DNA of 64,000 nt. It comes from Lojkania enalia. Its lineage: Eukaryota > Ascomycota > Dothideomycetes > Pleosporales. The translations under genes and the position numbers were made by a program. Of this stretch, positions 46,373-56,402 are shown piece by piece. The first letter of the stretch is position 1. The number at the start of each line of letters is the position of its first letter. The DNA is taken from the NCBI GenBank assembly GCA_010094045.1, contig ML986616.1, positions 248,001 to 312,000 on the forward strand. The letters run 5' to 3'. The notes under the pieces are model-generated. The model was given only the letters and a program-made list of their open reading frames with translations, was not told the origin of the DNA and did not search any database.

Positions 46373-49018
46373 CTATCCAATGGGTCCCATCCGGTATATG
46401 GCATAATCTTCTGGCAAGATATCAGGATAAGACCTTACCAATATCCTATCGAGGTCCTTAACCTCCTCGTCCAGATCCTCCCACGGCATAAGGAATGGGG
46501 TCGTCCGCTGGTTAGCGCTGCGCTTGCCTGTCCTCCACTGCCTCTGTAGCCGCTCCGAATTCCAACGTGCCTTCTCTGCTTGCGCCATCACATCAATTTC
46601 CTCCTCCGTAAAGGAAGTAACAGGCTTTCTGTTGTCCTTCCGTTCGCTGAGGAAGCAGTAGATCATACAGAGTTTCTCGGGAATGGCGTCGGCGTGCTCG
46701 CGGTTCGATTCCCGGTAATTTTCTTCGAGGCGGTCCCAGGGTTTGAGGAAGTGTTCTACGTCAATCTGCTCCTGGGACTTGCCTCTGTTCTCGGGTTTCG
46801 ACAGCTCGGTTCTGCGCTTATGATCAATGTACGCTTGATTCAGGCGCTCGGCCAGAAGATCCCGGATTTCTTTCGGCACGGGGAAACCACGCATTGCGTC
46901 CTTGAAGTCTTCATATTTTACGTGCAGCTCGAGCTGGGAGTGAGGTGGGAGAGCCGCACGCTGAAAGTGACGCTCGTTATTGAGGCGGCACATTCCTAGG
47001 ATAGAAGAGAGGGACCGGATGCCTTGGCGGTATTCTGGTACAATCAAGAGCGCATTAAGGACACTTTCATCAATGTTGATTCTATTGCCCGATTTTAGTC
47101 CTGGTGCACGTTCTGCGAGTAGAGCACGTAGGGCGACAGCTCTGCGGAGAGGGTAGAGTCGATCTGCAGTGCTAATACGGTTGAATCCGACCATGTTGAC
47201 AAAACCTTGCAAGCAACCGAGAAACTCGCGAACGGCCCGTACACTTTTGGGGTTTGACGTGGATGATAATTTATCGGCAAAGCGCTGGAGATGAGCATAG
47301 GTCTTGGTGGCGTTGGCACCGAAAAAGAAAACGCCTGATCCGATCGGCCTGTCAACGCCTCCGCTAGAGAACCTGCCGCTAGACAAGACGGGGAGCAGGT
47401 AGGGAAGCCAGCCGAATTGGCTGCCGTTGAAGTCGGCATCAAAGTTGTTAAAGTAAACAAGTGGAATGAAGCCCTCTAGGGTGCAATCTCGGACCCGGTG
47501 AAATGCCTCTACGAGATCCTCTTGACTCTTAAATTGCGAAAGGTCAAATCGAAGCTGCCGTGCGTGTCTCCCTGCAAATGCTGACTCGGCCACCTGCAAA
47601 GCTGCGAAGGATTTTCCGGATCCTCGAGGTCCGAAGAATGCAATGCTGAGAGGTTTGGTCTGCGGCGTCGCTAGGTATTCGTCAAGGCCATTGAACAAAG
47701 TCTGGAAGAGCTCAATCTCCTTGCGATCGAATAGCTCAAGCTGATTGAAGCGTCTAAGCGGCACTTCAATCTTGGCTGAGTGTGTTCCTTCCGTCACAAT
47801 TTTACGAGCAATCTCTGCTGGATCTCCAACTAGGTCGTCGAGGAGTGACCAGCTGTTCTCGTCTCCCGCTCCGATACCATCTGACGGTATGTCGAAACGG
47901 ATGAGAGCGTCTGGGTCACCATCTGCGCATTGTATTTGGTGGTCCCTAACCCAACCAGTTCTACCGTTATTGTTGAACTTCCCCATGATACTCTGAGTGT
48001 CGTATAAGGAATGGTATTTATCTTGTTTCGATATCCCCCTTCGCGACAGCCCCCTTGAAGCCCTGAATCCTGCTTTTACTGCTTTCTCGTAGTCGACTGT
48101 ATTCGCCCACACGACTTCTTTTGCAAAGCCCGCAACAAATGCCTCCATGACTCCGGGCACATCTTTGAGGTTCTCCCTATAGAATTGGCCTTCCGACCTC
48201 AGCGGGTCGAAGAATAATATAGGCTCTGCAACTTCGAGACCCCGATGATAGATAACACCGTCGCAGCCAAAGAGAACAATCAAATGCGGACACGTGACTA
48301 GTGTGACAAGTTTCCCTACTGAACCTAGCTGTTTGACGAAATCTTCACAAGTCTTTTCCCAAGAAAGCCCATGCGACAATTGTATGCCTTCGGCGCGGAG
48401 GTCGTCCGCTCGGACGACAACAACGAGGCGCTCCGGATCCCAGCCCGCTTGCTTGTTACGGGGGCTCGGCCGGACATTGTCCCAAAGATGGCCCTCACAA
48501 AGAGGTCGCGACATGTGGTAGATAAAGTAATCTGGCCACGATAGCTCAGGGCGGGCCCGCTGAAGCGATCGCGATTCAATGAGTGACGAGAAGGCACGGC
48601 TATCCTTCTTTGCGACGGAGCTTCCGCCATCCTGGTAAACCAATACTGTACGCTTGTCATGGGAATATGGCGGTAGGCGCTGCGGTACGTCCCATAGGTC
48701 ATTATTTTCGAGACGTCGTTGGTGTTTGGGAGTAAATGTAGGTTGGCCGGAGTCATTGATTGTGTAGTCGCTCAATTCAATCAAGGAAGAAGGAGACCAG
48801 CTTGTGATTTTAAACTCGGGGGCGTGGATCTCTACCTTTGGGATGGACTGTTCGAGTGGCTTTAGCAGATGATGAACAAGACCTGCTCCTCCTTTAAACC
48901 ACACGGTCCGGGGTGATGAGGCTTCCTGGTCGGAAGTAGGCTGCGCGTCAGGGAAGAGGAAGAGGTCTTGAGGCGCAGCTCCGGCTATGAGGAGCTCGCG
49001 CGACAACGACATCTCCAT
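46373..49018 (-). CDS. P-loop ATPase with C-terminal RyR domain
   Basis: A single-exon gene of 881 codons. Residues about 130-330 form a conserved globular domain (YFIYHMSRPLCEGHLWD, LVVVVRADDLR, LVTLVTCPHLIVLFG) whose alternating strands suggest a ribokinase- or Rossmann-like fold; I cannot name it firmly. A P-loop NTPase follows, with Walker A GPRGSGKS near residue 468 and a hydrophobic strand ending in acidic residues (IPLVYFNNFDAD) as a Walker-B-like element. The last 90 residues match the RyR domain of ryanodine receptors and of prokaryotic conflict proteins: AEKARWNSERLQRQWRTG, then TPFLMPWEDL, then DLDRILVRSYPDIL. RyR domains are thought to bind nucleotide-like ligands. The architecture suggests a ligand-sensing signalling ATPase, and with HET and CorA-like genes next door a role in non-self response is possible but unproved. 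Confidence 0.75.
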   Translation of the reverse strand: MEMSLSRELLIAGAAPQDLFLFPDAQPTSDQEASSPRTVWFKGGAGLVHHLLKPLEQSIPKVEIHAPEFKITSWSPSSLIELSDYTINDSGQPTFTPKHQRRLENNDLWDVPQRLPPYSHDKRTVLVYQDGGSSVAKKDSRAFSSLIESRSLQRARPELSWPDYFIYHMSRPLCEGHLWDNVRPSPRNKQAGWDPERLVVVVRADDLRAEGIQLSHGLSWEKTCEDFVKQLGSVGKLVTLVTCPHLIVLFGCDGVIYHRGLEVAEPILFFDPLRSEGQFYRENLKDVPGVMEAFVAGFAKEVVWANTVDYEKAVKAGFRASRGLSRRGISKQDKYHSLYDTQSIMGKFNNNGRTGWVRDHQIQCADGDPDALIRFDIPSDGIGAGDENSWSLLDDLVGDPAEIARKIVTEGTHSAKIEVPLRRFNQLELFDRKEIELFQTLFNGLDEYLATPQTKPLSIAFFGPRGSGKSFAALQVAESAFAGRHARQLRFDLSQFKSQEDLVEAFHRVRDCTLEGFIPLVYFNNFDADFNGSQFGWLPYLLPVLSSGRFSSGGVDRPIGSGVFFFGANATKTYAHLQRFADKLSSTSNPKSVRAVREFLGCLQGFVNMVGFNRISTADRLYPLRRAVALRALLAERAPGLKSGNRINIDESVLNALLIVPEYRQGIRSLSSILGMCRLNNERHFQRAALPPHSQLELHVKYEDFKDAMRGFPVPKEIRDLLAERLNQAYIDHKRRTELSKPENRGKSQEQIDVEHFLKPWDRLEENYRESNREHADAIPEKLCMIYCFLSERKDNRKPVTSFTEEEIDVMAQAEKARWNSERLQRQWRTGKRSANQRTTPFLMPWEDLDEEVKDLDRILVRSYPDILPEDYAIYRMGPIG

Positions 49019-49251
49019 TGACGGCTCTCGGGCGAGTGTTAGCCGCTGCTGCTGTGATTGTTGCTGAAGATGATGATGGAACTCGGTCCTGGCGTGGAAT
49101 CAGGCAGCTGTTGAGTGGATCTGCCGATCCGGAAGGCTGGTGTCAGGGACCTGTCTGACAAGTGGCTGGGGGCGCCTGGTCCACAAGCGAGCCACAAACA
49201 CCACCCCCCTGGACAGCCGTAGTGGTTGACTCCATCAAAGAAAGAAAGAAA

Positions 49252-49283
<32 letters not shown>

Positions 49284-50033
49284 GTTGCGAGCAAGAGCGG
49301 TAACCTTCGAGCTGGGCCATGCAAACCTCTTCAAGTAACATGCTCCAACACCCACTCCATGTGCAGACACATTGGCGCTGCGGGGTTCTAATTCGAACAG
49401 CGTGGGTAGGAAATAAACATTCAAGATTGACGGTATGCGCCGGCGAGGTGCATGAGTTCGTATATGTACCGGGGATAGCACAGCATACTGCCCCGCCAGC
49501 CAATTGACTGGAACGAAAGGCTGCTTTAATAGCGTGCCGTGAGTGTTGTGGGCTAACCTGGGACGATAGCATTGGCACGGTCGCTTCCAGCCTGCCGTTC
49601 GAGTGACGGAACTATGCCTTTTGCGCCCCAGCCGCTCATGCAATTCTCGAGGGCAGCTGCGGGAAGAGCATTCAGAAGCAAGCGGTGCATAGATCGATGG
49701 CCAGAGGGTGAGCTGGAGCAAAATAAATGGGCTTCGCGCGGGAGGGTGATCCATGGACCAGGGCCAGAATGGAACAGTCAACCTCCTCTATTCTCGACGC
49801 GCGCACAGTGCCCTTGTGGAATTGCTCCGCCAGCCCAATGCTGCTCCTCATGCCCTCCCGGGACTTCGACAAGGACGACAATAAATTCATGCCTCGCCCA
49901 AGCCGTGGACTGGGCCGTGGACGGCAACCGTTTAACCGGGATGAGAGAAGGCGGCTTGGCTCATCGCGGCCCGAGGTCGTCATTTCCAAGCACGCATCCC
50001 ATCGTACACCAGCACACCCCCGAGTCCGGCGAA
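49019..50033. other. Intergenic region with microsatellite
   Basis: Divergent promoter region of the RyR-ATPase and glycosyltransferase genes. It contains a GAAA microsatellite. GC-rich overlapping frames occur on both strands, including an in-frame extension of the glycosyltransferase up to 49572, which I do not include because the membrane anchor starts only at the downstream Met. Confidence 0.5.
49237..49282 (+). repeat. GAAA microsatellite
   Basis: About eleven GAAA units with one interruption (GAAGAAA). On the opposite strand it reads TTTC and makes the artificial Phe/Leu/Ser runs there. Confidence 0.9.
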
Positions 50034-51374
50034 ATGGTGCGCCTCACACCCACGCGCCTGCTGTTCGCAACGGGCGTTGTAGCTTTGACGTCCTTCTTCT
50101 TCATTGTATCGTCCGTCGTCTTCAAAGAGCGCGGCTTCGACATCCTCCCCGACAGACCCGCTGCCGCCGCGTCCCGCCCCTCCTCGCCAGAGGTCACCCT
50201 TGGCGAGAGATGCTCGCCCTTCCTGAGCGGCGCCATGGACGACATCACCATCATCATGAAACTGGGCGCCCCGGAAGTAGCCTCCAAGCTCCCCGCCTAC
50301 CTCAATGCCCTCCTCCCCTGCAAACCGAACCTCCTCCTCTTTTCCGACCGCAAGGACTCCGTCAGTGGCCTCGAGGTGGTTGACGCCCTCGCCAACCTCC
50401 GCCCCGAATACAAGCACCAAAACCCAGATTTCGACATCTACGACGAAATACAACGCTCCAACGAGACGCCAGAGAAGACCCTTGAGGGGTGGAGATTGGA
50501 CAAGTACAAATATCTGCCTATGATGGAGTTTACTGCGAACCAGAGACCGGATTCGAATTGGTTCGTCTTCATCGAGCTGGACACCTACGTCAATTGGGAC
50601 AACTTGTATCGTTTCCTGAGTCGCTTTAACCCTAAGCAGCAGCACTACTTTGGGTCTCCGGTCTGGTCCAAGACCAAGAAGAAGACGGCTTATGCGCACG
50701 GCGGAAGCGGTTTCGTCCTCTCTCATGGCGCGCTCCGGAAATTGGTCGCTCGAGGAAGGATGTTTGCAGAAAACCATATATCGCCCGGTACACACTTGTT
50801 TGGAATGAACATCTCCAAGGAATGCTGCGGCGACGAGGTCGTTGCCAAACTTCTGGGCGACTGTGGGGTCAAATTTCGCGGCTATTGGCCCATGTTCAAC
50901 GGCGAGAAACCATCGACATTGCGCTTCGGACACGAGCAATGGTGCGAAGCCATTGTCACCCTACATCACTTGCAAGAAGATGATTTCGGTGCTATGCGTC
51001 GCTGGGAGGCGTCTCGGCACTATCCAACGAGGGCTCTTACTTTCAAGGAGCTTTTTGAACATGTCGAACCCTTACTGGCGGATCAAGTGGACGATTGGTC
51101 CAACATGTCTGACGATGTTATATTCAACAACGGAGATACCGCTGCAAAGTCCTTCGACGCTTGTTTCGATGCCTGCTTGAGAGATAGCAGATGTGTGCAA
51201 TGCGAGCACTTCGGGGATACCTGCAGGCTCTCGCGTGTGGTCCGCCTCGGACACAAGCAGCTACGAGATGGCAACAAGAGGTGGACTTCCGGGTGGGTAA
51301 AGGACAGGATTGACGGTTGGCGAGCCGCGCAACCCTCCTGTAACGGTGCACACATTGTCCATCCGAACCCGTAA
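50034..51374 (+). CDS. Type II membrane glycosyltransferase (GT31/Fringe-like)
   Basis: 446 residues from the ATG 50034. A short basic N-tail and one membrane anchor (LLFATGVVALTSFFFIVSSVVF) mark a Golgi type II protein. The catalytic domain begins near residue 65 (DDITIIMKLGAPEV), with FVFIELDTYVNWDNL near residue 180 carrying the acidic metal-binding motif of Fringe-like GT31 enzymes. Further blocks are GSPVW, AHGGSGFVLSHGAL and CCGDEVVAKLL. The C-terminal 90 residues hold a Cys-rich module (FDACFDACLRDSRCVQCEHFGDTC) resembling a PAN/apple domain, as in other fungal members. The donor sugar cannot be read; galactose or N-acetylhexosamine are usual in the family. No stop or frameshift. The gene is a single exon. 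Confidence 0.82.
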   Translation: MVRLTPTRLLFATGVVALTSFFFIVSSVVFKERGFDILPDRPAAAASRPSSPEVTLGERCSPFLSGAMDDITIIMKLGAPEVASKLPAYLNALLPCKPNLLLFSDRKDSVSGLEVVDALANLRPEYKHQNPDFDIYDEIQRSNETPEKTLEGWRLDKYKYLPMMEFTANQRPDSNWFVFIELDTYVNWDNLYRFLSRFNPKQQHYFGSPVWSKTKKKTAYAHGGSGFVLSHGALRKLVARGRMFAENHISPGTHLFGMNISKECCGDEVVAKLLGDCGVKFRGYWPMFNGEKPSTLRFGHEQWCEAIVTLHHLQEDDFGAMRRWEASRHYPTRALTFKELFEHVEPLLADQVDDWSNMSDDVIFNNGDTAAKSFDACFDACLRDSRCVQCEHFGDTCRLSRVVRLGHKQLRDGNKRWTSGWVKDRIDGWRAAQPSCNGAHIVHPNP

Positions 51375-51801
51375 TTTACTCGAACCGATGTACAAAAGTA
51401 TTCACGACTCAGGAAGAGACGGCTATTTTCTTCTTTCTTATATTTATCGCATCGGAAGGCGTTTTATACCCGGCGGCATCATGGTTCACGACATGTTACG
51501 ACATGTATGATACCCAGGGAGGTATTCACTTGTTGTACCAATCTATTCGGAATCTACTGGCATGTACATGGCGTTTTCATATAAGAAAGGAAGATTATCT
51601 ACGGCAATCGCATCCAGCCGCGCTATACGCGGGGTGGCTGGCACTTGTATATTTTCAACGCCATTTTAGCAGTTCTTGTCCTACAATGCACAATGCCTTT
51701 AACGAGGCTTAATTCATCTGGCCTTAATATTGCGTCATGTGATAGTCTAAGATACTTTTCATCACCTTAGATTAGAGTGTGTCTTACTTAAATTCGTATT
51801 C
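51375..51801. other. Convergent intergenic region
   Basis: 3-prime flanks of the glycosyltransferase and of CoA ligase A. No gene seen. Confidence 0.5.
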
Positions 51802-53545
51802 TCATAACTTCACTCGCCTGTCCTCTCTGTCAAGCGACGTCAGTCCGCTCCTTTGATCCTTCAGTTGCTTCCTTAATATCTTCCCAGTCGGGTTCTTTGG
51901 TAAGCTCTGAACTTCCCACACCCCGCCCCTGAGTTTCTTATATCCACTAACCTTCCCATCTACCGCCGTCTGAACCTCCCGGAGCGCTTGTTTTCTCGAC
52001 TTCTCATCCAACAAATGCGGCTTCAATACAACATAGGCAGTTGGCAGCTCTGTCAGCTGGCTCTCGTCGAACACAGGTCCCACCCCACCCTCAACGACAT
52101 GCGGATGTGAATTCAGGTATGCCTCTAGCTCCGCTGGGCTGACCTGGAAACCCTTGTACTTTATCAACTCCTTAGTCCGACCCACAACCGCCAGCACCCC
52201 TTTGTCCGATATCGTGCAGACGTCTCCAGTGTTGTACCAGCCCTCAACTGGAAATGAGGACTTATTTGCTTCTCGGTTGAAGGCGTATCCACGCGTTATA
52301 TTCGGCCCCTTGAGCCAAAGTTCTCCAGGCCCACCAACCGGCGCATCGTCTTTGCCATCATTAACTCTTAGCGCAATTTCAATATTTGGCAATAAAGGTC
52401 CAACGACGTTGTCAGGCTGTAAGTCCCCTACTCTCTGGTACGCAACGTATCCAGCGCCTTCCGTCATCCCATATACCTGGTTTATTCTCCACGGCGCTTT
52501 GCTCATCAATCGGTCTAACATTTCCTTCTTAAATGGCGGGCCGCCACAGTCAATCTTCTCAGCCTTGGAGAAATCATATCGATGCGTTATATCGCTGTTT
52601 GCAAAAGTCAAGACGATGGATGGGACGCCCTGGAATATTGTGGGCTTAACGCTGTCGACTAGCTTTGCGAAAGCTTCGAGCTCGAATTGAGGCATTGCTA
52701 TACAAGGTGCCTCATCAGCCAGTGCAAAACTATTTCCAAGGTTGGTAGGACCTACCATGGTGCCAAATTCCCATATACGGGCCTAAAAAAAGCGGAAATG
52801 TCGTATTCCCGATATGCGCAAACGGCGTAAATGCGACTATCCTACTTCCTCGATGGAACTGCTTCGAGTCGTGTGCTTCCAGCTGCTTCACGTTCGACAC
52901 AAAGTTATACTGCGTTAGTTCCACGCCCTTAGGCTTGCCTGTTGTTCCGGACGAAAGATGGATAGTAGCAAGTCGTTTCCGTGTGTCATTGTATTGTGGT
53001 ATCGGAAGCGCCTTTTGAGCGGCGAGGTCATCTGGTATGTGCTTGTATTTACCGGAGTCCGCGTGCGAGATTATGGTTATAATGCTTGGAACTCGCCATT
53101 GCACACCTTGGTTTCGTAATTCCGTCTCAGCAATTGTAATGGCTTCTTGGATTTTTGGGACTGTAGGTCCGTATGCGACAATATACTCAGGGCGCGTAAC
53201 AGTCAATGCATGCCCGATTTCGCTGGCGACGATTGCATGGTTGACAGGGCAGATAACGCCTCCGAGCCAGAGGATTGCATGGACGATCTCAATGTAATCG
53301 CAGGAATTTGGCACGACAACAGCCCAATGTGATTGGTCTCGTGGACGATAGGTTGAGGAAAGTCCAGCAGCAATTCGTCCTGCGTTTGTCCGGAGTTCTT
53401 TGAGAGTCAGGGAGCGGTGTGTCAACGAATCGGTGGCTATAATATGGGATGGCGGGAGCGGAGGAGAAGTTGTCGTGTGGAGAAGTTGGGTTAGGGAGAG
53501 GTTGGTTGGTATGTCGATTTGTGTGAGAGAGGAGTATGTCCGCAT
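51802..53545 (-). CDS. Acyl-CoA ligase A (4-coumarate-CoA-ligase-like), probable peroxisomal
   Basis: Two exons, 53545-52756 and 52697-51802, separated by a 58-bp GTAGGT...ATAG intron, give 561 residues. ANL-superfamily motifs are complete: the P-loop HLSSGTTGKPKGVELT, FTPFAHIGNTT, QVYGMTEGAGYV, LWLKGPNITRGY, WYNTGDVCTI, the hinge GRTKELIKYKGFQVSPAELE and the catalytic Lys region PTGKILRKQL. The enzyme activates a carboxylic acid as acyl-AMP and transfers it to CoA. The C-terminus is VKL, a degenerate type-1 peroxisomal signal. The Met at 53545 was chosen over one 34 codons upstream because ligase homology begins soon after it. Divergent from the AtuA gene, sharing a promoter region. Confidence 0.88.
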
Positions 53546-54105
53546 GCTGAACAGATTCCAAGTGCCAGAGCCAGAGCGAGATGTTTTAAAGACACTAAAA
53601 AGAAAGAGTGCGATAAATTGCTCTGAAGCACTTCGAAAAATACACAATTGTCAAGAACGATATTCCCGGAGCTACCTGTCACATTGACATGATGGACTGG
53701 GAGCATAGCATTCCCACCCTAGCTCGCACCAAGCTCGCTACGTGGGTTCTGAAATCATTACCCGAGCCAATTTTTCAGATAGTCAGGTACGTGTACGATT
53801 TTGGAGTAGTAGACCACCGCAAGACTCCAAAGCTTCCCCCAGTTCTTAGCGCAGAGAGCTTCGTCCACACTAATGAATCATCCCGGCTACAAGACCCATA
53901 ATCATCAATGGGCGACTTCCCGGAAATCCGACTAGAACCCCCCCCCCCATCTTCCACCCCGCAAAACGTCCCGCTTGGCGCGAGGCTCTTCCCATACCTG
54001 GGATCTTGCAAAAATGCCATTGGTATACAATCTGGCTGCGATAAGAGGTGGACGCAGAATTTCTAAGATCCAACCCCCCCCCCCCCCTGACTTCGCTACA
54101 CAGAC
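53546..54105. promoter_or_regulatory. Divergent promoter of CoA ligase A and AtuA gene
   Basis: 560 bp between two divergent start codons. It contains TTCCCGGAA at 53917-53925, the same 9-mer found upstream of the MaoC-like gene at 56181-56189. It also holds two poly-C tracts: 11 C at 53938-53948 and 14 C at 54074-54087, the second ending 18 bp before the AtuA ATG. Assignment as regulatory is inference from position and repetition. Confidence 0.45.
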
Positions 54106-55947
54106 ATGACTTCAAGACGAGCAATTCGCATAGGCAACGCCTCAGGCGCAATCGGCGATGGCATTGACCAGATCTACCGCCTCGCCCGCGACGGCAATGT
54201 GGATGCCATCACAGCAGACTACCTCGCAGAATTCAACATTGCCTGGAAAGCCATCGAACTCACAACCCGCCCAGACCTAGGTTACGAGCCCAACTTCCTC
54301 GAGCAGTTGGCCTGGCAAGACGGCGCAGCGGCGAAGTTGGTCGCGCGGAAGAAAATCAAAGTCGTGCATGATGGGGGCGCTTTGAATCCGGAGGGTCTGG
54401 CTAAGAAGACGGATGCTTATTTTCGGAGCTTGGGGATCGAAGGCGTGAGAGTTGCTTGGGTAAGTGGAGACAATGTCACCGGATTGGTCAAGGATGGCAA
54501 ATTGGGGAAGTTAATGCATTTGGATCAAACGGGCGTCGAGCTGGGCGAGCTGAGGCATAAGATTTTGGCGGCAAATGTGTATACGGGGATGGCGGGGATT
54601 GTTACTGCGCTAGATGTCGGGGCAGATATTGTTATTTGTGGAAGATGCTGTGATGCAAGTCCAGTTATGGGGCTTGCGGCTTGGTGGCATGGGTGGAAGA
54701 GCACAGATTACCAGGAGTTGGCGGGCGGGTTGTTGGCGGGCCATATCATTGAATGTGGAGCTTATGCTACGGGTGGGAACTATTGCGGCTGGAGGGAGAT
54801 TGAAAGATTGCACAACCTTGGGTATCCGATTGCTGAAATCTCTGCGGATGGAACGAGCGTTATCACCAAGCCGGATCATACGAATGGTGCGGTCACAGTG
54901 GACACTTGCAAGGCACAGCTTCTGTACGAGATTCAAGGCCCGTATTACCTCAACCCGGATGTTATTGCCCGCATCGACGGAGCAAGACTAGAGCAAGTAG
55001 ACAAAGACCGTGTACGGCTCACAGGCATACGAGGCACCGCACCACCGCCGACGTCCAAACTCGCAATTTGTCTTCTCGGCGGCTGGCAGGCTGAGATCAA
55101 CGCTTATTGCGCGGGCCTCGATACTAAAGAGAAATTCGCCATAATGAAAGATCAAGTTATGCGGGAGGTAAACCCCGCAGATTTTACGACATTCAGCATG
55201 GAAGTCTACGGAAGTAGCCCGCCGGATCCCAAAAGCCAACAAGAGTGCACGATTATGATGAGAATGTTTGCCCAGAGCGAGGATAAAGAGGCCATGATGA
55301 AGTTCAAGAGAGCAATCTTCTACAACGGGATGCAGGGATATTGTGGATTGCATCTGGGCATGGATTGGAGGACCATGGAACCGAAGCCCTACGTCAAATA
55401 CTTTCCGAGCCTTGTTCCAAGCGTAGGGGTTCCGCTGAGCGTCCGCTTTGTAGATCAGCCTGGAAGGGAGGTAGATGTCCCGGCAAAAAGGGAGGAAGAA
55501 TGTGCCAGCTTTGTCCCAGCCCAACCGAACTATGAACCTCAAGATCGAGTGAGCATTAATCAATTTGGCAAGACAGTACGACGACCCTTGGGTGACCTCG
55601 TCTTTGGGCGCTCAGGGGACAAAGGCGGAAATGCAAATGTTGGACTTTGGGTCCGCGATTGCAAGACCTGGCCTTGGCTTCGATCCTTCCTCACTTCTTC
55701 TAGGATTAGAGAGCTCCTTGGAGAGGATTGGAAGGATGATTTTTTGGTGGAGAGATGTGAATTTGAGGACATTATGGCTGTTCATTTTGTTGTTAAGGGG
55801 TTGCTTCAAGAAGGTGTGAGTAGTAGCAGCGTGCTTGATGGATTTGGTAAAAGCGTTGGGGAATTTTTGAGGGCGAGGTTTGTTGAGCTGCCAGTGGAAT
55901 TCGTAGAGGATGAGGAGAAGAGGAGGTCATTGAAAGGAAAGTTGTAA
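54106..55947 (+). CDS. AtuA-family protein (acyclic terpene utilisation A-like)
   Basis: A 613-codon single-exon gene. The N-terminal two thirds match the AtuA core (DUF1446): IRIGNASGAIGDG, DAITADYLAEF, KIKVVHDGGALNPEGLA, GADIVICGRCCDASP, ECGAYATGGNYCGW. The C-terminal third is the second AtuA-associated domain, with PLGDLVFGRSGDKGGNANVG. In Pseudomonas, atuA belongs to the citronellol/geraniol catabolic operon, but the exact activity of AtuA is unknown. The protein ends GKL, weakly similar to a peroxisomal PTS1. It is flanked by an acyl-CoA ligase and hydratases, so it probably acts on the same CoA intermediates. The start at 54106 is at the conserved N-terminus. No damage. Confidence 0.88.
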   Translation: MTSRRAIRIGNASGAIGDGIDQIYRLARDGNVDAITADYLAEFNIAWKAIELTTRPDLGYEPNFLEQLAWQDGAAAKLVARKKIKVVHDGGALNPEGLAKKTDAYFRSLGIEGVRVAWVSGDNVTGLVKDGKLGKLMHLDQTGVELGELRHKILAANVYTGMAGIVTALDVGADIVICGRCCDASPVMGLAAWWHGWKSTDYQELAGGLLAGHIIECGAYATGGNYCGWREIERLHNLGYPIAEISADGTSVITKPDHTNGAVTVDTCKAQLLYEIQGPYYLNPDVIARIDGARLEQVDKDRVRLTGIRGTAPPPTSKLAICLLGGWQAEINAYCAGLDTKEKFAIMKDQVMREVNPADFTTFSMEVYGSSPPDPKSQQECTIMMRMFAQSEDKEAMMKFKRAIFYNGMQGYCGLHLGMDWRTMEPKPYVKYFPSLVPSVGVPLSVRFVDQPGREVDVPAKREEECASFVPAQPNYEPQDRVSINQFGKTVRRPLGDLVFGRSGDKGGNANVGLWVRDCKTWPWLRSFLTSSRIRELLGEDWKDDFLVERCEFEDIMAVHFVVKGLLQEGVSSSSVLDGFGKSVGEFLRARFVELPVEFVEDEEKRRSLKGKL

Positions 55948-56402
55948 AGAATCACTAACTATCCTGGTACAGTCGGTGGAAGACTGAAATGTGTGCTCAA
56001 TTCAAGGTAGTAATAACTCGTAGTCACTCGAATCAAACAAACTTGAATACCCTGCGAAGGCCCTACTATGTTATTCTGTATCCTATTTTGCATTTAAGAT
56101 ATCAGGTTCTCATTCCGTTCTAAGACCTATCATCTGGAATACATTATACTGTACGCTAGCGAGCTGTACCGAGGCGAACTTTCCCGGAACTGTTTCCCGA
56201 CCCGATGTCCCATGGATTCCTCTTCCCCACACCAAGTTTTACGCGGTAAAGCGTTGATTTCACGGCCTGGTACTCTACTTTAACTAGGGTCAAGGGCTGT
56301 GTTTCATTCATATACCCTCCAATATTGCCAAAAGTGAGATTTCCTCCCTAATAGCCTCATCTTCTCGATTTTTCTTCTAAACTCAACACTCTACTCCTCT
56401 CG
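55948..56402. other. Intergenic region upstream of the MaoC-like gene
   Basis: 455 bp between two co-directional genes, holding the AtuA terminator and the MaoC promoter. Apart from the TTCCCGGAA site listed separately, I see no gene or named element. Confidence 0.45.
56181..56189. promoter_or_regulatory. TTCCCGGAA site upstream of the MaoC-like gene
   Basis: Identical 9-mer to that in the ligase A/AtuA promoter, 214 bp before the ATG. A one-mismatch version (TTCTCGGAA) lies at 58895-58903 in the promoter shared by the two enoyl-CoA hydratases. The quasi-palindromic TTCC-N-GGAA form suits a dimeric regulator. No factor can be named. Confidence 0.35.

Noticed and set aside
46704..46730. GGTTCGATTCC-like text resembling a tRNA B-box
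   Set aside because: It lies inside the coding sequence of the RyR-ATPase gene, and no A-box or cloverleaf can be formed around it.
49572..50033. N-terminal extension of the glycosyltransferase by 154 codons
   Set aside because: The extension has no conserved features and would place the membrane anchor deep inside the protein. The Met at 50034 gives a standard type II layout.
50000..50939. Long minus-strand frame opposite the glycosyltransferase (319 codons)
   Set aside because: Gly/Val/Glu-rich mirror of a GC-rich gene. The plus strand has recognisable catalytic motifs and a membrane anchor.
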